Shown here: positions 7,695-16,008 of the stretch, piece by piece | Layout: each line of letters opens with the position of its first letter | Numbering within the stretch: position 1 is the stretch's first letter | From: Bifidobacterium pullorum DSM 20433 | GTDB taxonomy: Bacteria > Actinomycetota > Actinomycetes > Actinomycetales > Bifidobacteriaceae | DNA length: 64,000 bases | Reading direction: 5' to 3' | Assembly: GCF_000771405.1 (NCBI RefSeq) | Contig: NZ_JDUI01000007.1 | Location: forward strand, 1-64,000 | Program-made: the position numbers and the translations under genes | The notes under the pieces: model-generated | Told to the model about the DNA's origin: nothing | The model's database searches: none | What the model saw: the letters and a program-made list of their open reading frames with translations, nothing else

Positions 7695-8651
7695 ATGGAA
7701 AACGCAATCGATTCGCAGACGACGTCTGTGGTTACCTCGGCTTCGGGACATCGCCAGGTAACGGCTGCCCTGCAGGTATTTGCAGGTGGTGCCTGCTACG
7801 GCGCAATGGCCACTACGTACAAGCTCGCCTACGCGGCGGGTTACACTTCGGCGCAGGTGGTGGCGAGTCAGGCGTGGTTCGGCTGCCTGTTCTTCATCCT
7901 CGCAACGGTCGTACGTTTGCTGCGCGGCGGCCGTCTGAGCCGTCTTGGGGGCGCACAGGTGTTCAAGCTCATGGGGCTTGGTGCCCTCACCTGCACCACC
8001 TCGATTCTGTATTGCTATGCCATGAGCGTGCTGCCTGCTCCGGTGGCCCTCACACTGCTGTTTCAGTTCACTTGGATGGGACTTGTCTGGCAAACCATTA
8101 TGATGCGGCGCGCGCCCAGGCTTCTTGCGATCGCCTCGGCCGCGCTCATCGTGTTCGGCACCGTGTTCGCGAGCGGCGTCTACAGGACGGGACTCGCCGG
8201 CTACAATCCTGTCGCGCTCGTCTGCGCCCTCGGCGCAGCGGTCACCTGTTCGTTGTTCGTCACACTTTCCGGAAAGGTCAAGGTGGACTGCTCCAACGAA
8301 CAGCGAGGTGTTGTCGTGTGTCTGGGCGCGGGTCTCATGTCGCTCACCGTGTGCCCGGACTACCTCTTCTCCGGTGTTGTTTTCCAAGGCATCCTGCCTT
8401 TCGCCGCCATAGCGGGATTCTTCGGTCTTACATGTCCGGTGCTGCTCTTTGGCCTAGGCTCCCCGCACCTTCCCGCCGGGCTCTCGACCGTTATGGCCGC
8501 TGCGGAGCTTCCCGCCGGCCTCCTCATCGCCATGATCGTGCTCGGCGAGCCGCTTGGCATTGCCGAGTGGCTGGGCGTGGTTGTGATTCTTGCTGGAGTG
8601 TGCCTTGCACAGGTGCCTGGTTTCCTCGCGCGGCACCGCGAGGAAGTCTGA
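7695..8651 (+). CDS. DMT-family (EamA) transporter
   Basis: This 318-aa protein has ten hydrophobic segments arranged as two EamA repeats, the layout of drug/metabolite exporters in the inner membrane. The first repeat ends around residue 150 and the second contains the usual ELPAGLLIAMIVLGEPL loop near residue 275. AAGGAGAG sits just before the ATG. The substrate cannot be read from the sequence. The tandem-hairpin leader suggests expression is tuned by a small molecule or by translation. Flanking gene remnants place it in a degraded accessory region, yet its own frame is complete. Confidence 0.85.
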   Translation: MENAIDSQTTSVVTSASGHRQVTAALQVFAGGACYGAMATTYKLAYAAGYTSAQVVASQAWFGCLFFILATVVRLLRGGRLSRLGGAQVFKLMGLGALTCTTSILYCYAMSVLPAPVALTLLFQFTWMGLVWQTIMMRRAPRLLAIASAALIVFGTVFASGVYRTGLAGYNPVALVCALGAAVTCSLFVTLSGKVKVDCSNEQRGVVVCLGAGLMSLTVCPDYLFSGVVFQGILPFAAIAGFFGLTCPVLLFGLGSPHLPAGLSTVMAAAELPAGLLIAMIVLGEPLGIAEWLGVVVILAGVCLAQVPGFLARHREEV

Positions 8652-8653
8652 CC

Positions 8654-8809
8654 GCCGTTCCGATGGCTTATGCGGAGAGCAAGGCGCTCCTCAGGGAGTG
8701 GGGCCTGCCCGAGACGCTGCGCGGCGTGGGCGCCATCGCCTTGGGATACGCCGCGGGGCCCGAGGGCGCGGCCGCCCCGCGCAAGGACGGCTATGTTGTG
8801 CGCATCTAG
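8654..8809 (+). pseudogene. Nitroreductase, C-terminal remnant
   Basis: The frame reads LREWGLPETLRGVGAIALGY, then AAGPEGAAAPRKDGYVVRI and a stop, which matches the last part of the FMN-dependent nitroreductase family (GAIALGY followed by RKDGYVVRI). An ATG at 8663 is fortuitous. About 120-150 upstream residues, including the FMN-binding Arg-rich start, are missing. It begins immediately after the DMT transporter stop, so that gene or a deletion replaced its 5' part. Confidence 0.65.
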
Positions 8810-8901
8810 CAGGATTTGGTCTTGCCAGAGGCGTCCGTCCTCCTCGGCGGGAATGCAAGCCGCTCGGAAGCTGTCGAGCGAACATCGGCGTTGAGTTCAT
8901 A

Positions 8902-8916
8902 TTGAGTTCAACTCAA
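8902..8916. promoter_or_regulatory. 15-bp palindrome in gene-free stretch
   Basis: TTGAGTT-C-AACTCAA is a perfect palindrome, and a further TTGAGTTCA copy lies directly upstream at 8891-8899. This looks like an operator for a dimeric regulator, perhaps left from a lost gene. The surrounding 8810-9284 has no convincing coding frame. Confidence 0.4.
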
Positions 8917-9065
8917 GTGCTCGAAAATTGCCAGATTCCGGCGAATAGGGGGACACCGATACACCACGTGGACGAGAGGCTATGGAAGTGCACGATTTGA
9001 TTACTGAGTGGGAGTGATGTAGACAGGGCGCACATAACGGCCCGATACGATGACATTGACTCTGT

Positions 9066-9089
9066 AGGGAGGTCTTCGGACCTCCCTTT
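9066..9089 (+). terminator. Orphan intrinsic terminator
   Basis: A perfect 9-bp stem, AGGGAGGTC and GACCTCCCT, closes a TTCG tetraloop and is followed by TT. No gene ends within 250 bp upstream, so it may end a small RNA or a lost gene. Confidence 0.65.
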
Positions 9090-9284
9090 GCTATTGTCTG
9101 GTCCTATTCCGGCTCTCGTGCGGGCATTCGTTGGCGCATTCGGTCGTACGCATGGGCCGGTTCCCTGTAGCGTCAGTCCAAGTGCAATCTATGGTGATGC
9201 TACCGGGAGTGTTCCATCCAAGACTGATCTGGCTGCGAATTACACTTGTATACCAATCGAACGGGAAGAGCGATTGGGACGGAT

Positions 9285-11090
9285 ATGGAAGAAGCCTTGA
9301 CCTCAGCGAGCATGTGTTTCGCTCGCAAACCTGTGCCGAAATCATGGAAACGATGGGGGCTGTACCTCATTGAGTCCATGGTTCTCATCGGCCTGCTGTT
9401 CCTGATGTCTCGTCTGGTACCGGTTATGCCTTCATTCGTGATTGCGCTGCTTTGGGCGGTGCTGACTTTTGTCATGACGATCGGTCATGTTTACCGTGTC
9501 GTTGTAAAGAAGACATATCGTCAGGTCAGATATCGTGAAGGCGGTATGCACGCCCGCTTCAACAATGGGCGAATTCTGTCCATCATTATTGGATTCGTGT
9601 TTTCCGCGGTATGTTCGGCCGGATTGATCCTGAGCACTCCTCGATGGGGAACCCTCGAATGGATCCTTACCGTGATTTCGATTCCGCTGTATATTGTCGT
9701 GTTCCTTGTCGCGGACAAGTTGTCGCGTAGGGAATATACGGAGAATTACCGTTTGTCGGGCTGTTTGTTCTGGAGCTATATCGTCGTGGGGGTGCTACTG
9801 GTTGTTTTGTATACCGTCGCCACGTTGGTACGGCCGATGACGACGTACGACAGTGCGGTTGATGCGTTCCTGGCTGCGAAGAACCCTCTCGAAGGCGCAT
9901 CTTCCACGTTGGTGTCCGAGTCGGGGATATTGATGAGTTTCGTGGATGGGATGAAGCTGTATGGCATCTCGACGGCATCCCACGTGTCCGCGGCCATCTC
10001 ATTCGCGATCGTGATCATCTTGTCTGTTTCCACGTTCTTCGGCATCGCGGGTTTACTGAGGGTGGCTTCCATCGATATCGGTGAGATGAAGAGGGTGTTT
10101 TCGCCTTTGCCGGCGGAGGGACAGAAGATTGCGGATCTGCATGTCAAGAAGGCGTATATCGTCGTGGCTGCGGCTATGCCTGCCGTCCTGATCGCATCAT
10201 TCGTCGGCGCCGATTCCTGGATGGCCACTGTAGCGACGACTCGAGGATATACCATGGCCGAACGATTCGTCCGTGACCAGATGGATCTTGCCATATATGT
10301 GCTCGACGGCAAATACTACGACCAGCGGGCAGTCGAAATGGTGCGTGAGGAAACCGAAAGGAAGGTCGCCAAGCTCAGCGAGAAGAATAGCGAGGTGCTA
10401 ACGAATCTCATTAACGAATCGTTCGATAAGCGTCTCGAGAATGTGGATGACTACCTTGATTGGTACTACAGCCTGCCTGCCGATTACGAACGATTGGCGA
10501 GTATGATCACCGGTTCCGCGGAGGAATTCGTAACCGATCAGTTCACCGCGCACATCGAAAACGGCATCGACGACTCCGCTATTGACGAGCAGTTGGAGCG
10601 TTACGCCGCCCAGATCGACCAATATCGCACGGATGCGGAGGAGGAGCTCGCCGCGTATGAAATGGATGACGTACCCGAATGGCTGATCGTCGAGAAGGAA
10701 GAACTGGATGACGATTTCTTCTCCGACTCGTTTGAACCGGCCCAGCGGCTACTCGATGCGAATGATCGGGTCGTGATAAGCAGTACGATCGGCCTGGCCG
10801 CCGGTGTGCTCATGAAAGCGGCATCGAAACAGTTCTTTAAGAAATTCGTAAGTCAGATCGGAAGCAAACTCGGTGCGAGCGCTATAGGAAGCGCCATCGG
10901 CGGTACTGCGGGTACCGTTGCGGGTCCACTCGGCACGGTTGCGGGGCTTGCCGCCGGTGCCGCGGTCGGAGTCGGCGTGGACGCATTGATGTTGAACATC
11001 GACGAATGGCAGAACCGCGACGAGTACAAGGCGGAGATCGTCGAAGCCATCGAGGAACAACGCAGTGAGGTTTTGGGCGCATTGGGATAG
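9285..11090 (+). CDS. Multispan membrane protein of unknown function with glycine-zipper tail
   Basis: I do not recognise the family. With the ATG at 9285 the protein is 601 aa; an in-frame ATG at 9246 would add 13 residues, and no strong ribosome site decides between them. About seven hydrophobic segments occupy residues 25-315. Residues 330-520 form a charged soluble part rich in Glu/Asp. The C-terminus (about 525-580) has a hydrophobic Gly/Ala-rich zipper of the type SAIGGTAGTVAGPLG, then GLAAGAAVGVGV, and ends in an acidic helix. Glycine zippers of this kind occur in membrane-inserting or channel-forming proteins. The base composition is more AT-rich than the downstream core genes, so it may be acquired. 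Confidence 0.75.
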   Translation: MEEALTSASMCFARKPVPKSWKRWGLYLIESMVLIGLLFLMSRLVPVMPSFVIALLWAVLTFVMTIGHVYRVVVKKTYRQVRYREGGMHARFNNGRILSIIIGFVFSAVCSAGLILSTPRWGTLEWILTVISIPLYIVVFLVADKLSRREYTENYRLSGCLFWSYIVVGVLLVVLYTVATLVRPMTTYDSAVDAFLAAKNPLEGASSTLVSESGILMSFVDGMKLYGISTASHVSAAISFAIVIILSVSTFFGIAGLLRVASIDIGEMKRVFSPLPAEGQKIADLHVKKAYIVVAAAMPAVLIASFVGADSWMATVATTRGYTMAERFVRDQMDLAIYVLDGKYYDQRAVEMVREETERKVAKLSEKNSEVLTNLINESFDKRLENVDDYLDWYYSLPADYERLASMITGSAEEFVTDQFTAHIENGIDDSAIDEQLERYAAQIDQYRTDAEEELAAYEMDDVPEWLIVEKEELDDDFFSDSFEPAQRLLDANDRVVISSTIGLAAGVLMKAASKQFFKKFVSQIGSKLGASAIGSAIGGTAGTVAGPLGTVAGLAAGAAVGVGVDALMLNIDEWQNRDEYKAEIVEAIEEQRSEVLGALG

Positions 11091-11347
11091 GAGCCAGTCT
11101 GTTCTTCATCCACGCATGGTCTTCGCGGCAAGGCTGAACGAAGAGGCACGATATGGCGGAGCATCGACTCGGCATCGGCGTATTTCGCTGCAATGTCGTG
11201 TCGTGACATGGATGGAATACGACCGTGACGGGGGATGATTTCTGCCGCGACACGCCATTGATGAAACGCTACGTAGCCACGCTGCATGACTCTCGGGCGA
11301 ACATCAGGTAAACTCAGGGTGTTCACTGTTGAAAACCGAGTAAAAAG

Positions 11348-12412
11348 GTGGCGAGTCCGTTGGACGTTTCATTCATGTACTTCATCCAACAGATCCTCAC
11401 CAACCCCGCATTGACCGTGACTACGTTGCTCACGCTTGGCGTGATCTTCGTCAACGGATGGACCGACGCCCCCAACGCCATCGCCACCTGTGTGACCACG
11501 CGCTGCATGCGTGTACGCTCCGCGGTCATCATGGCCGCGGTCTTCAATTTCCTGGGTGTGTTCATCATGACCCAGCTGAACGCCTCGGTGGCCTCCACCA
11601 TCAGCAACATGGTGGATTTCGGCGGCAACACGCATGAGGCGCTGATCGCCCTGTGCGCCGCGCTGTTCTCCATCGTCGTCTACAGCGTGATCGCTTCGCT
11701 GTTCGGCATCCCCACCTCGGAAAGCCACAGTCTGATCGCCGGCCTGTCCGGTGCGGCCATCGCCATCCAGAGCGGCATCGGCGGCATCAACATGGACGAG
11801 TGGGTCAAGGTGCTGTACGGTCTGGTGGCCAGCCTGGTCATCGGCTTCGCGATGGGCTGGGTCGTCTGCAAGCTGGTCACGGTGATCTGCGCCGGCATGG
11901 ACCGCCGCCGCACCAACGGGTTCTTCAAATACGCGCAGATCGTGGGCGCCGCCTCGATGAGCTTCATGCACGGCGCGCAGGACGGCCAGAAGTTCATCGG
12001 CGTGCTGTTCCTGGGCATGGCGTTCTGCAACGGGCAGTCCAGCGTGGCCGGCGTGGTGATCCCGGTGTGGCTGATGCTGCTGTGCAGCGTCATCATGGGC
12101 CTGGGCACCTCGGTGGGCGGCGAGCGCATCATCAAGTCGGTCGGCCAGGACATGGTCAAGCTGGAGAAGTTTCAGGGCTTCTCCGCCGACCTGTCGAGCG
12201 CGTTGTGTCTGCTGCTGATGACGGTGCTCGGCATCCCCGTGTCCACCACGCACACCAAGACCAGCGCCATCATGGGCGTCGGCGCGGTCAAGCGTCTGTC
12301 CGCCATCAACTTCGGCGTGGTCAAGGACATGATGCTCACCTGGGTGTTCACATTCCCCGGCTGCGGCATCATCAGTTACATCATGGCCAAACTGTTCATG
12401 TTCATCTTCTAA
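11348..12412 (+). CDS. pit: PiT-family inorganic phosphate transporter
   Basis: PiT proteins import metal-phosphate driven by cation symport. The PiT signature NGWTDAPNAIATC sits near residue 35 and its inverted counterpart (VSTTHTKTSAIMGVG) near residue 300, with about ten membrane segments. The 354-aa frame starts at GTG 11348. TTG 11360 (better spaced from AAAAGG) or ATG 11375 are alternatives. The DUF47 partner gene follows after 18 bp, the usual pairing for this family. Confidence 0.9.
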   Translation: MASPLDVSFMYFIQQILTNPALTVTTLLTLGVIFVNGWTDAPNAIATCVTTRCMRVRSAVIMAAVFNFLGVFIMTQLNASVASTISNMVDFGGNTHEALIALCAALFSIVVYSVIASLFGIPTSESHSLIAGLSGAAIAIQSGIGGINMDEWVKVLYGLVASLVIGFAMGWVVCKLVTVICAGMDRRRTNGFFKYAQIVGAASMSFMHGAQDGQKFIGVLFLGMAFCNGQSSVAGVVIPVWLMLLCSVIMGLGTSVGGERIIKSVGQDMVKLEKFQGFSADLSSALCLLLMTVLGIPVSTTHTKTSAIMGVGAVKRLSAINFGVVKDMMLTWVFTFPGCGIISYIMAKLFMFIF

Positions 12413-12430
12413 CGGAAGGAACTGCTTCAC

Positions 12431-13054
12431 ATGGCAAGAAAGAACGACGCGTTCTATTTCGACTCCTTTGACAGGAGCGCCGAATACGCCTGTCAGGCCG
12501 TGCAGCTGCTGGCGGACGTCATGCGCCATTACGACCCGGATACGCTCCAGGAGCGCATGGGGCAGATGCACGCCATCGAGCAGGCGGCCGACGAGGTGCG
12601 TCACGCGTTGGTCGACGAGCTGGTCACCGCGTTCATCACCCCGATCGACCGCGAGGACATCGCGCTGCTCAGCGACTATCTGGATAGCGTGGTCGATGAG
12701 ATCGAAGGCGTGCTGCACCGGCTGTACTACGATAACGTCCGCGAGATCCGCCCCGATGCGCTCGTCACCCTCGACAAGGTGGTCGAGGAGGTGGGCCAGA
12801 TGAGGGACCTGGTCGCCGAGATGCGCCGGTTCAAGCGGTCCAAGACCCTGCGCGAGCGTGTGTTCGCGATCAACCGCATCGAGCAGGATGCGGATACGAT
12901 GTTCGTGGATGCGTTGCGCACGCTGCACACCGCCGAGACCGACCCGCTGCGCGTGTTCGCCTGGCATGAGGTGTACACGCAGCTGGAGGAGTGCGCCGAC
13001 GCCTGCGAGAAGGTGGCCGACGTCATCGACAACGTGGTGATGAAGAACAGCTGA
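12431..13054 (+). CDS. DUF47 / PhoU-like accessory protein of PiT transporter
   Basis: This 207-aa all-helical protein belongs to the DUF47 (PhoU-like) family, cytoplasmic proteins nearly always encoded beside PiT phosphate transporters and thought to control them. The family pattern is visible in HAIEQAADEVRHALVDELV, which is followed by the FITPIDREDI segment, and is repeated in the second half (RIEQDADTMFVDALRTL). GGAAGGAA precedes the ATG. It is surely cotranscribed with the transporter. It ends 2 bp from the convergent response-regulator gene. Confidence 0.9.
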   Translation: MARKNDAFYFDSFDRSAEYACQAVQLLADVMRHYDPDTLQERMGQMHAIEQAADEVRHALVDELVTAFITPIDREDIALLSDYLDSVVDEIEGVLHRLYYDNVREIRPDALVTLDKVVEEVGQMRDLVAEMRRFKRSKTLRERVFAINRIEQDADTMFVDALRTLHTAETDPLRVFAWHEVYTQLEECADACEKVADVIDNVVMKNS

Positions 13055-13056
13055 GC

Positions 13057-13698
13057 CTACCGCTCGCCCTTGAGCCAGGCGATGGCCAGCTGCGTGCGGT
13101 TGGTCATGCCGAGCTTGTCCAGGATTCCGCTGATGCGGTTGCGCACGGTGCCCTCCGACAGGCACAGACATGCCGCGATGTCACGGTTGTCGAGTCCCTG
13201 CGCGACCAGCGCGGCGATGTCCCGCTCGCGGTCGCTCAGATTCGGGAACGGATTGCTGGGCACGTCGCCGTCGTGGCGGTGGGGCCGTTCCTCCGTCAGT
13301 TTGCCGAGCACCTCGGCGCCGAGTACGACCTGCCCCGCCATCACGGCCTGCAAGGCGGGGGCGACGGCGGACACGTCCTGCTTGATGAGGTATCCACGGG
13401 CGCCGATGGCGATGGCCTCGTCGATATAGGCCCGGTCCGAGAACGTGGTCAGGAACAGGATGCGCGCGGCATGGTCGAACGCCAGGATGCGCCGGGCCGT
13501 GTCCAATCCGCTCACGCCGGGCATCTGGATATCGAGCAGCAGCACGTCCGGCCGGTGATGCGGGCCGGATCGAAAGCGTTCCACGGCGTCGGTTCCGTTG
13601 TTCGCCGTCCAGAGCACCTCGGCCGCCCCGGTGGCGGAGAGGATGGTGGCCAGCGACTGGCAGACGATGGGGTCGTCATCCACGATGGCGGTTTTCAT
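13057..13698 (-). CDS. Two-component response regulator, NarL/LuxR type
   Basis: The 213-aa protein has a receiver domain (residues 1-120; acidic pocket D7-D9, phospho-acceptor D56 in LLLDIQMPG, conserved Lys in GYLIKQD) and a C-terminal LuxR helix-turn-helix (LSDRERDIAALVAQGLDNRD, then a recognition helix ending GTVRNRISGIL). The ATG at 13698 overlaps the stop of the sensor kinase gene as ATGA, so the two are coupled. It probably acts on the divergent ABC exporter, since twin boxes lie in the shared promoter region. Confidence 0.92.
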   Translation of the reverse strand: MKTAIVDDDPIVCQSLATILSATGAAEVLWTANNGTDAVERFRSGPHHRPDVLLLDIQMPGVSGLDTARRILAFDHAARILFLTTFSDRAYIDEAIAIGARGYLIKQDVSAVAPALQAVMAGQVVLGAEVLGKLTEERPHRHDGDVPSNPFPNLSDRERDIAALVAQGLDNRDIAACLCLSEGTVRNRISGILDKLGMTNRTQLAIAWLKGER

Positions 13699-14906
13699 GC
13701 GTGCCCTCCCTCGGCGGTCCATGGTGTTTTGGGAATCGATGCGAAGACGCGCCATCCGTCGTTGAACGGTCCGCACAGCGCCGTGCCTCCCAACGCCCTG
13801 ACACGGGCCTCGATATCGGCCAGCCCCATGCCACGCGGAGCGGTGGCCGCGGCGTGCGGCATGCGGCCTCCGTCATCCTGCACGGTCAGCTGCCAGAAGG
13901 CGGGGAACTCGTGCAACAGCACCGATACCTGCGCGGCGTCGCTGTGATGGGCCACATTCGACACGGCCTCGCGGATCACCGCGGCCAGGCACCGTGCAAC
14001 CGGCGCGGGCGCCGTTCTGATATCGTTGCGCAGCCGAACGTCGAAATCCGCCGCACCGTCGAACGCGTGCGCCGCGGCATGGATCTGCGCGGCGAAATCC
14101 GTGCCGTCATCCTCCAGATCGTGGACGGAACGGCGGATCATCGTCATCGCCTGGTCCGCCGTATCGTGGATCTGCGCGAACCCACGGGCGGCATCGTGCG
14201 CGCCGCCGGCCTCGGCCACCAGCCGTCCCGCCTCGGCCTGCATGATGGCGCGGGTGAGCAGATGGCCGACGTTGTCATGGATATCGCGGGCGATGCGCGT
14301 GCGTTCGTTGACGGTGGCCGTATGGATGGCCGCGGCGCGTTCCTCGCTGCCGTCGGCGAGCCGGATCCGGTAGCGGCGCAGCATGTCCCGGGACTCATCC
14401 TCGATCCGGGTCCTGCCGGCGTCGAGCGCGTTGCAGCGTCTCGCGGATTCCCCGAGCAGCGCACCCACCGCCGCAACAACGACGATGAGATACGAATCCG
14501 GCCCGGCCTGCCCGCGGTCGGCACCCAATCCGAACAGGCGCATCGCCAACGGCGCGATCCACAGCCAGCACGACACGGCCATCATCCAACGCGGCGGCCC
14601 GTCCGCACCGCTCCCGCGGACGGGCGATGCGCCGGCACGTATTAAGCGGAGGGGCCGCAGACGCATGGCGTCATAGGCGATTGTCGGCAGGAACCAGAGG
14701 AATTCGGCGGACAGGCAAGCCATAACCGCGTAGCAGCCCGGCATCAGGGGACGAAGCCGTGCGGCCGGCAGCCATTCGCACAGCGACGTGCAGCAGACCG
14801 CGGCCAGCAGCGCCACGACCGAACCCGGCCGCATATCGCCGGTGAGGGTGATATGCAGGATCAGGCACAAGGCGAACAGTACGGCCTTGTCGAGGAGTGT
14901 GCGCAT
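13695..14906 (-). CDS. Sensor histidine kinase, HisKA_3 family
   Basis: This is the partner kinase of the LuxR-type regulator. The N-terminal 150 residues contain about four to five membrane segments with very short loops, typical of sensors that detect membrane or cell-envelope stress rather than a soluble ligand. The phosphorylated histidine is H210 in RIARDIHDNVGH. The ATPase domain has the N box (REAVSNVAHHS) and the G box (MGLADIEARVRALGG). GGTGGAG precedes the ATG at 14906. The domain order and the adjacent exporter genes resemble LiaSR/BceRS-like drug-response systems; the inducing compound is unknown. Confidence 0.9.
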   Translation of the reverse strand: MRTLLDKAVLFALCLILHITLTGDMRPGSVVALLAAVCCTSLCEWLPAARLRPLMPGCYAVMACLSAEFLWFLPTIAYDAMRLRPLRLIRAGASPVRGSGADGPPRWMMAVSCWLWIAPLAMRLFGLGADRGQAGPDSYLIVVVAAVGALLGESARRCNALDAGRTRIEDESRDMLRRYRIRLADGSEERAAAIHTATVNERTRIARDIHDNVGHLLTRAIMQAEAGRLVAEAGGAHDAARGFAQIHDTADQAMTMIRRSVHDLEDDGTDFAAQIHAAAHAFDGAADFDVRLRNDIRTAPAPVARCLAAVIREAVSNVAHHSDAAQVSVLLHEFPAFWQLTVQDDGGRMPHAAATAPRGMGLADIEARVRALGGTALCGPFNDGWRVFASIPKTPWTAEGGHA

Positions 14907-14938
14907 GTCTCCACCATACCGTGACTTCGGGGACGGGC

Positions 14939-14988
14939 ATGGTGACATTCGTCACGATCCGGGCGGGAACAATGACGTGTCTCACCAT
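14939..14988. promoter_or_regulatory. Twin inverted boxes between sensor kinase and ABC exporter
   Basis: Box 1 (14939-14954, ATGGTGACATTCGTCA) and box 2 (reverse complement of 14973-14988, ATGGTGAGACACGTCA) match at 13 of 16 positions and face each other, with centres 34 bp apart. Box 1 also contains the palindrome GTGAC-ATTC-GTCAC. They lie in the only intergenic space shared by the two-component genes and the exporter, and are the best candidates for response-regulator sites. Confidence 0.5.
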
Positions 14989-15045
14989 GCAGGCCCCGCC
15001 GGCATCCTGCATCATGGAGATACCTACACAAGACAGGAGGCAGCG

Positions 15046-15996
15046 ATGACCACATCCGTTCCACCCGCGGTCAGCGTTCATGGGCTGGTCAAACGGTACG
15101 GCGACGTGCTCGCCCTCGACTATTTCGACCTGGACGTCAGACAGGGGGAGATCTTCGGCCTGCTCGGCCCGAACGGTTCGGGCAAAACCACCGCCATCAA
15201 CTGCATCCTGGCGCTGCTGACCTACGACGCCGGGCAGGTGGGCGTCTTCGGATCGCCGATGACGCCCACCAGCTATGCGCTCAAACGACGCATCGGCGTC
15301 GTGCCGCAGGAGGTCGCCGTCTTCTACGAGCTGACCGTCGAGGAGAACATCGACTATTTCTGCTCCCTGTACGTGCCCGACAGACGCACCCGAACCCCCA
15401 TGGTCGACGAGGCCATCGCCTTCGTGGGACTCGACGACTACCGGCGGTTCCGTCCGGGCAAGCTCTCCGGCGGTCTGCTGCGCAGACTCAACATCGCCTG
15501 CGGCATAGCGCACAGGCCCGACCTCATCTTCTTCGACGAGCCGACCGTGGCCGTGGACCCGCAAAGCCGCAACGCCATCCTGGAGGGCATCATGACCCTG
15601 CGCGACCGCGGCACCACCGTCGTGTACACCAGCCACTACATGGAGGAGGTCGAGCAGATCTGCGACCGGATCCTCATCATGGACCACGGCCGGCATCTGG
15701 CGCTCGGCACCGCCGAGGAACTCAAACTCATGATCGACACCGGCGAACGCATCACCGTCCAGACCCTGGACCTCACCCCGGCCACCCTGGAACAGGTCGA
15801 CGCCCTGCCCGCGGTCATCGAGGCCACCTACGACGGCCAGCAGCTGGACATCCGCTGCCGGCGCGGCGAGACCAACCTCATCGACATACTCGGCGTGCTG
15901 GAGCGATCCGGCACCAACATCGGACACCTGACCTCGCGCCCGCCGAGCCTGAACGACGTGTTCCTCGAACTGACCGGCACGGCGCTGCGCGACTGA
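15046..15996 (+). CDS. ABC transporter ATP-binding protein (drug exporter type)
   Basis: This ATPase powers the two permeases encoded next. Motifs: Walker A GPNGSGKTT (about residues 43-51), Q-loop VVPQEVAVF, signature LSGGLLRRLNIA (the usual LSGGQ has Leu instead of Gln), Walker B LIFFDEPTVAVDP, and the H-loop in TSHYMEEVE. The length of 316 aa with a C-terminal extension of about 80 residues is typical of DrrA/CcmA-like exporters. AGGAGG lies 5 bases before the ATG. It is divergent from a two-component system, so drug- or peptide-induced export is the likely role. Confidence 0.9.
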   Translation: MTTSVPPAVSVHGLVKRYGDVLALDYFDLDVRQGEIFGLLGPNGSGKTTAINCILALLTYDAGQVGVFGSPMTPTSYALKRRIGVVPQEVAVFYELTVEENIDYFCSLYVPDRRTRTPMVDEAIAFVGLDDYRRFRPGKLSGGLLRRLNIACGIAHRPDLIFFDEPTVAVDPQSRNAILEGIMTLRDRGTTVVYTSHYMEEVEQICDRILIMDHGRHLALGTAEELKLMIDTGERITVQTLDLTPATLEQVDALPAVIEATYDGQQLDIRCRRGETNLIDILGVLERSGTNIGHLTSRPPSLNDVFLELTGTALRD

Positions 15997-16008
15997 AAGG
16001 AGCGGACG

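Noticed and set aside
11369..13171. A 600-codon minus-strand frame
   Set aside because: It is opposite pit and the DUF47 gene; rich in His, Asp and Gly with no recognisable fold.
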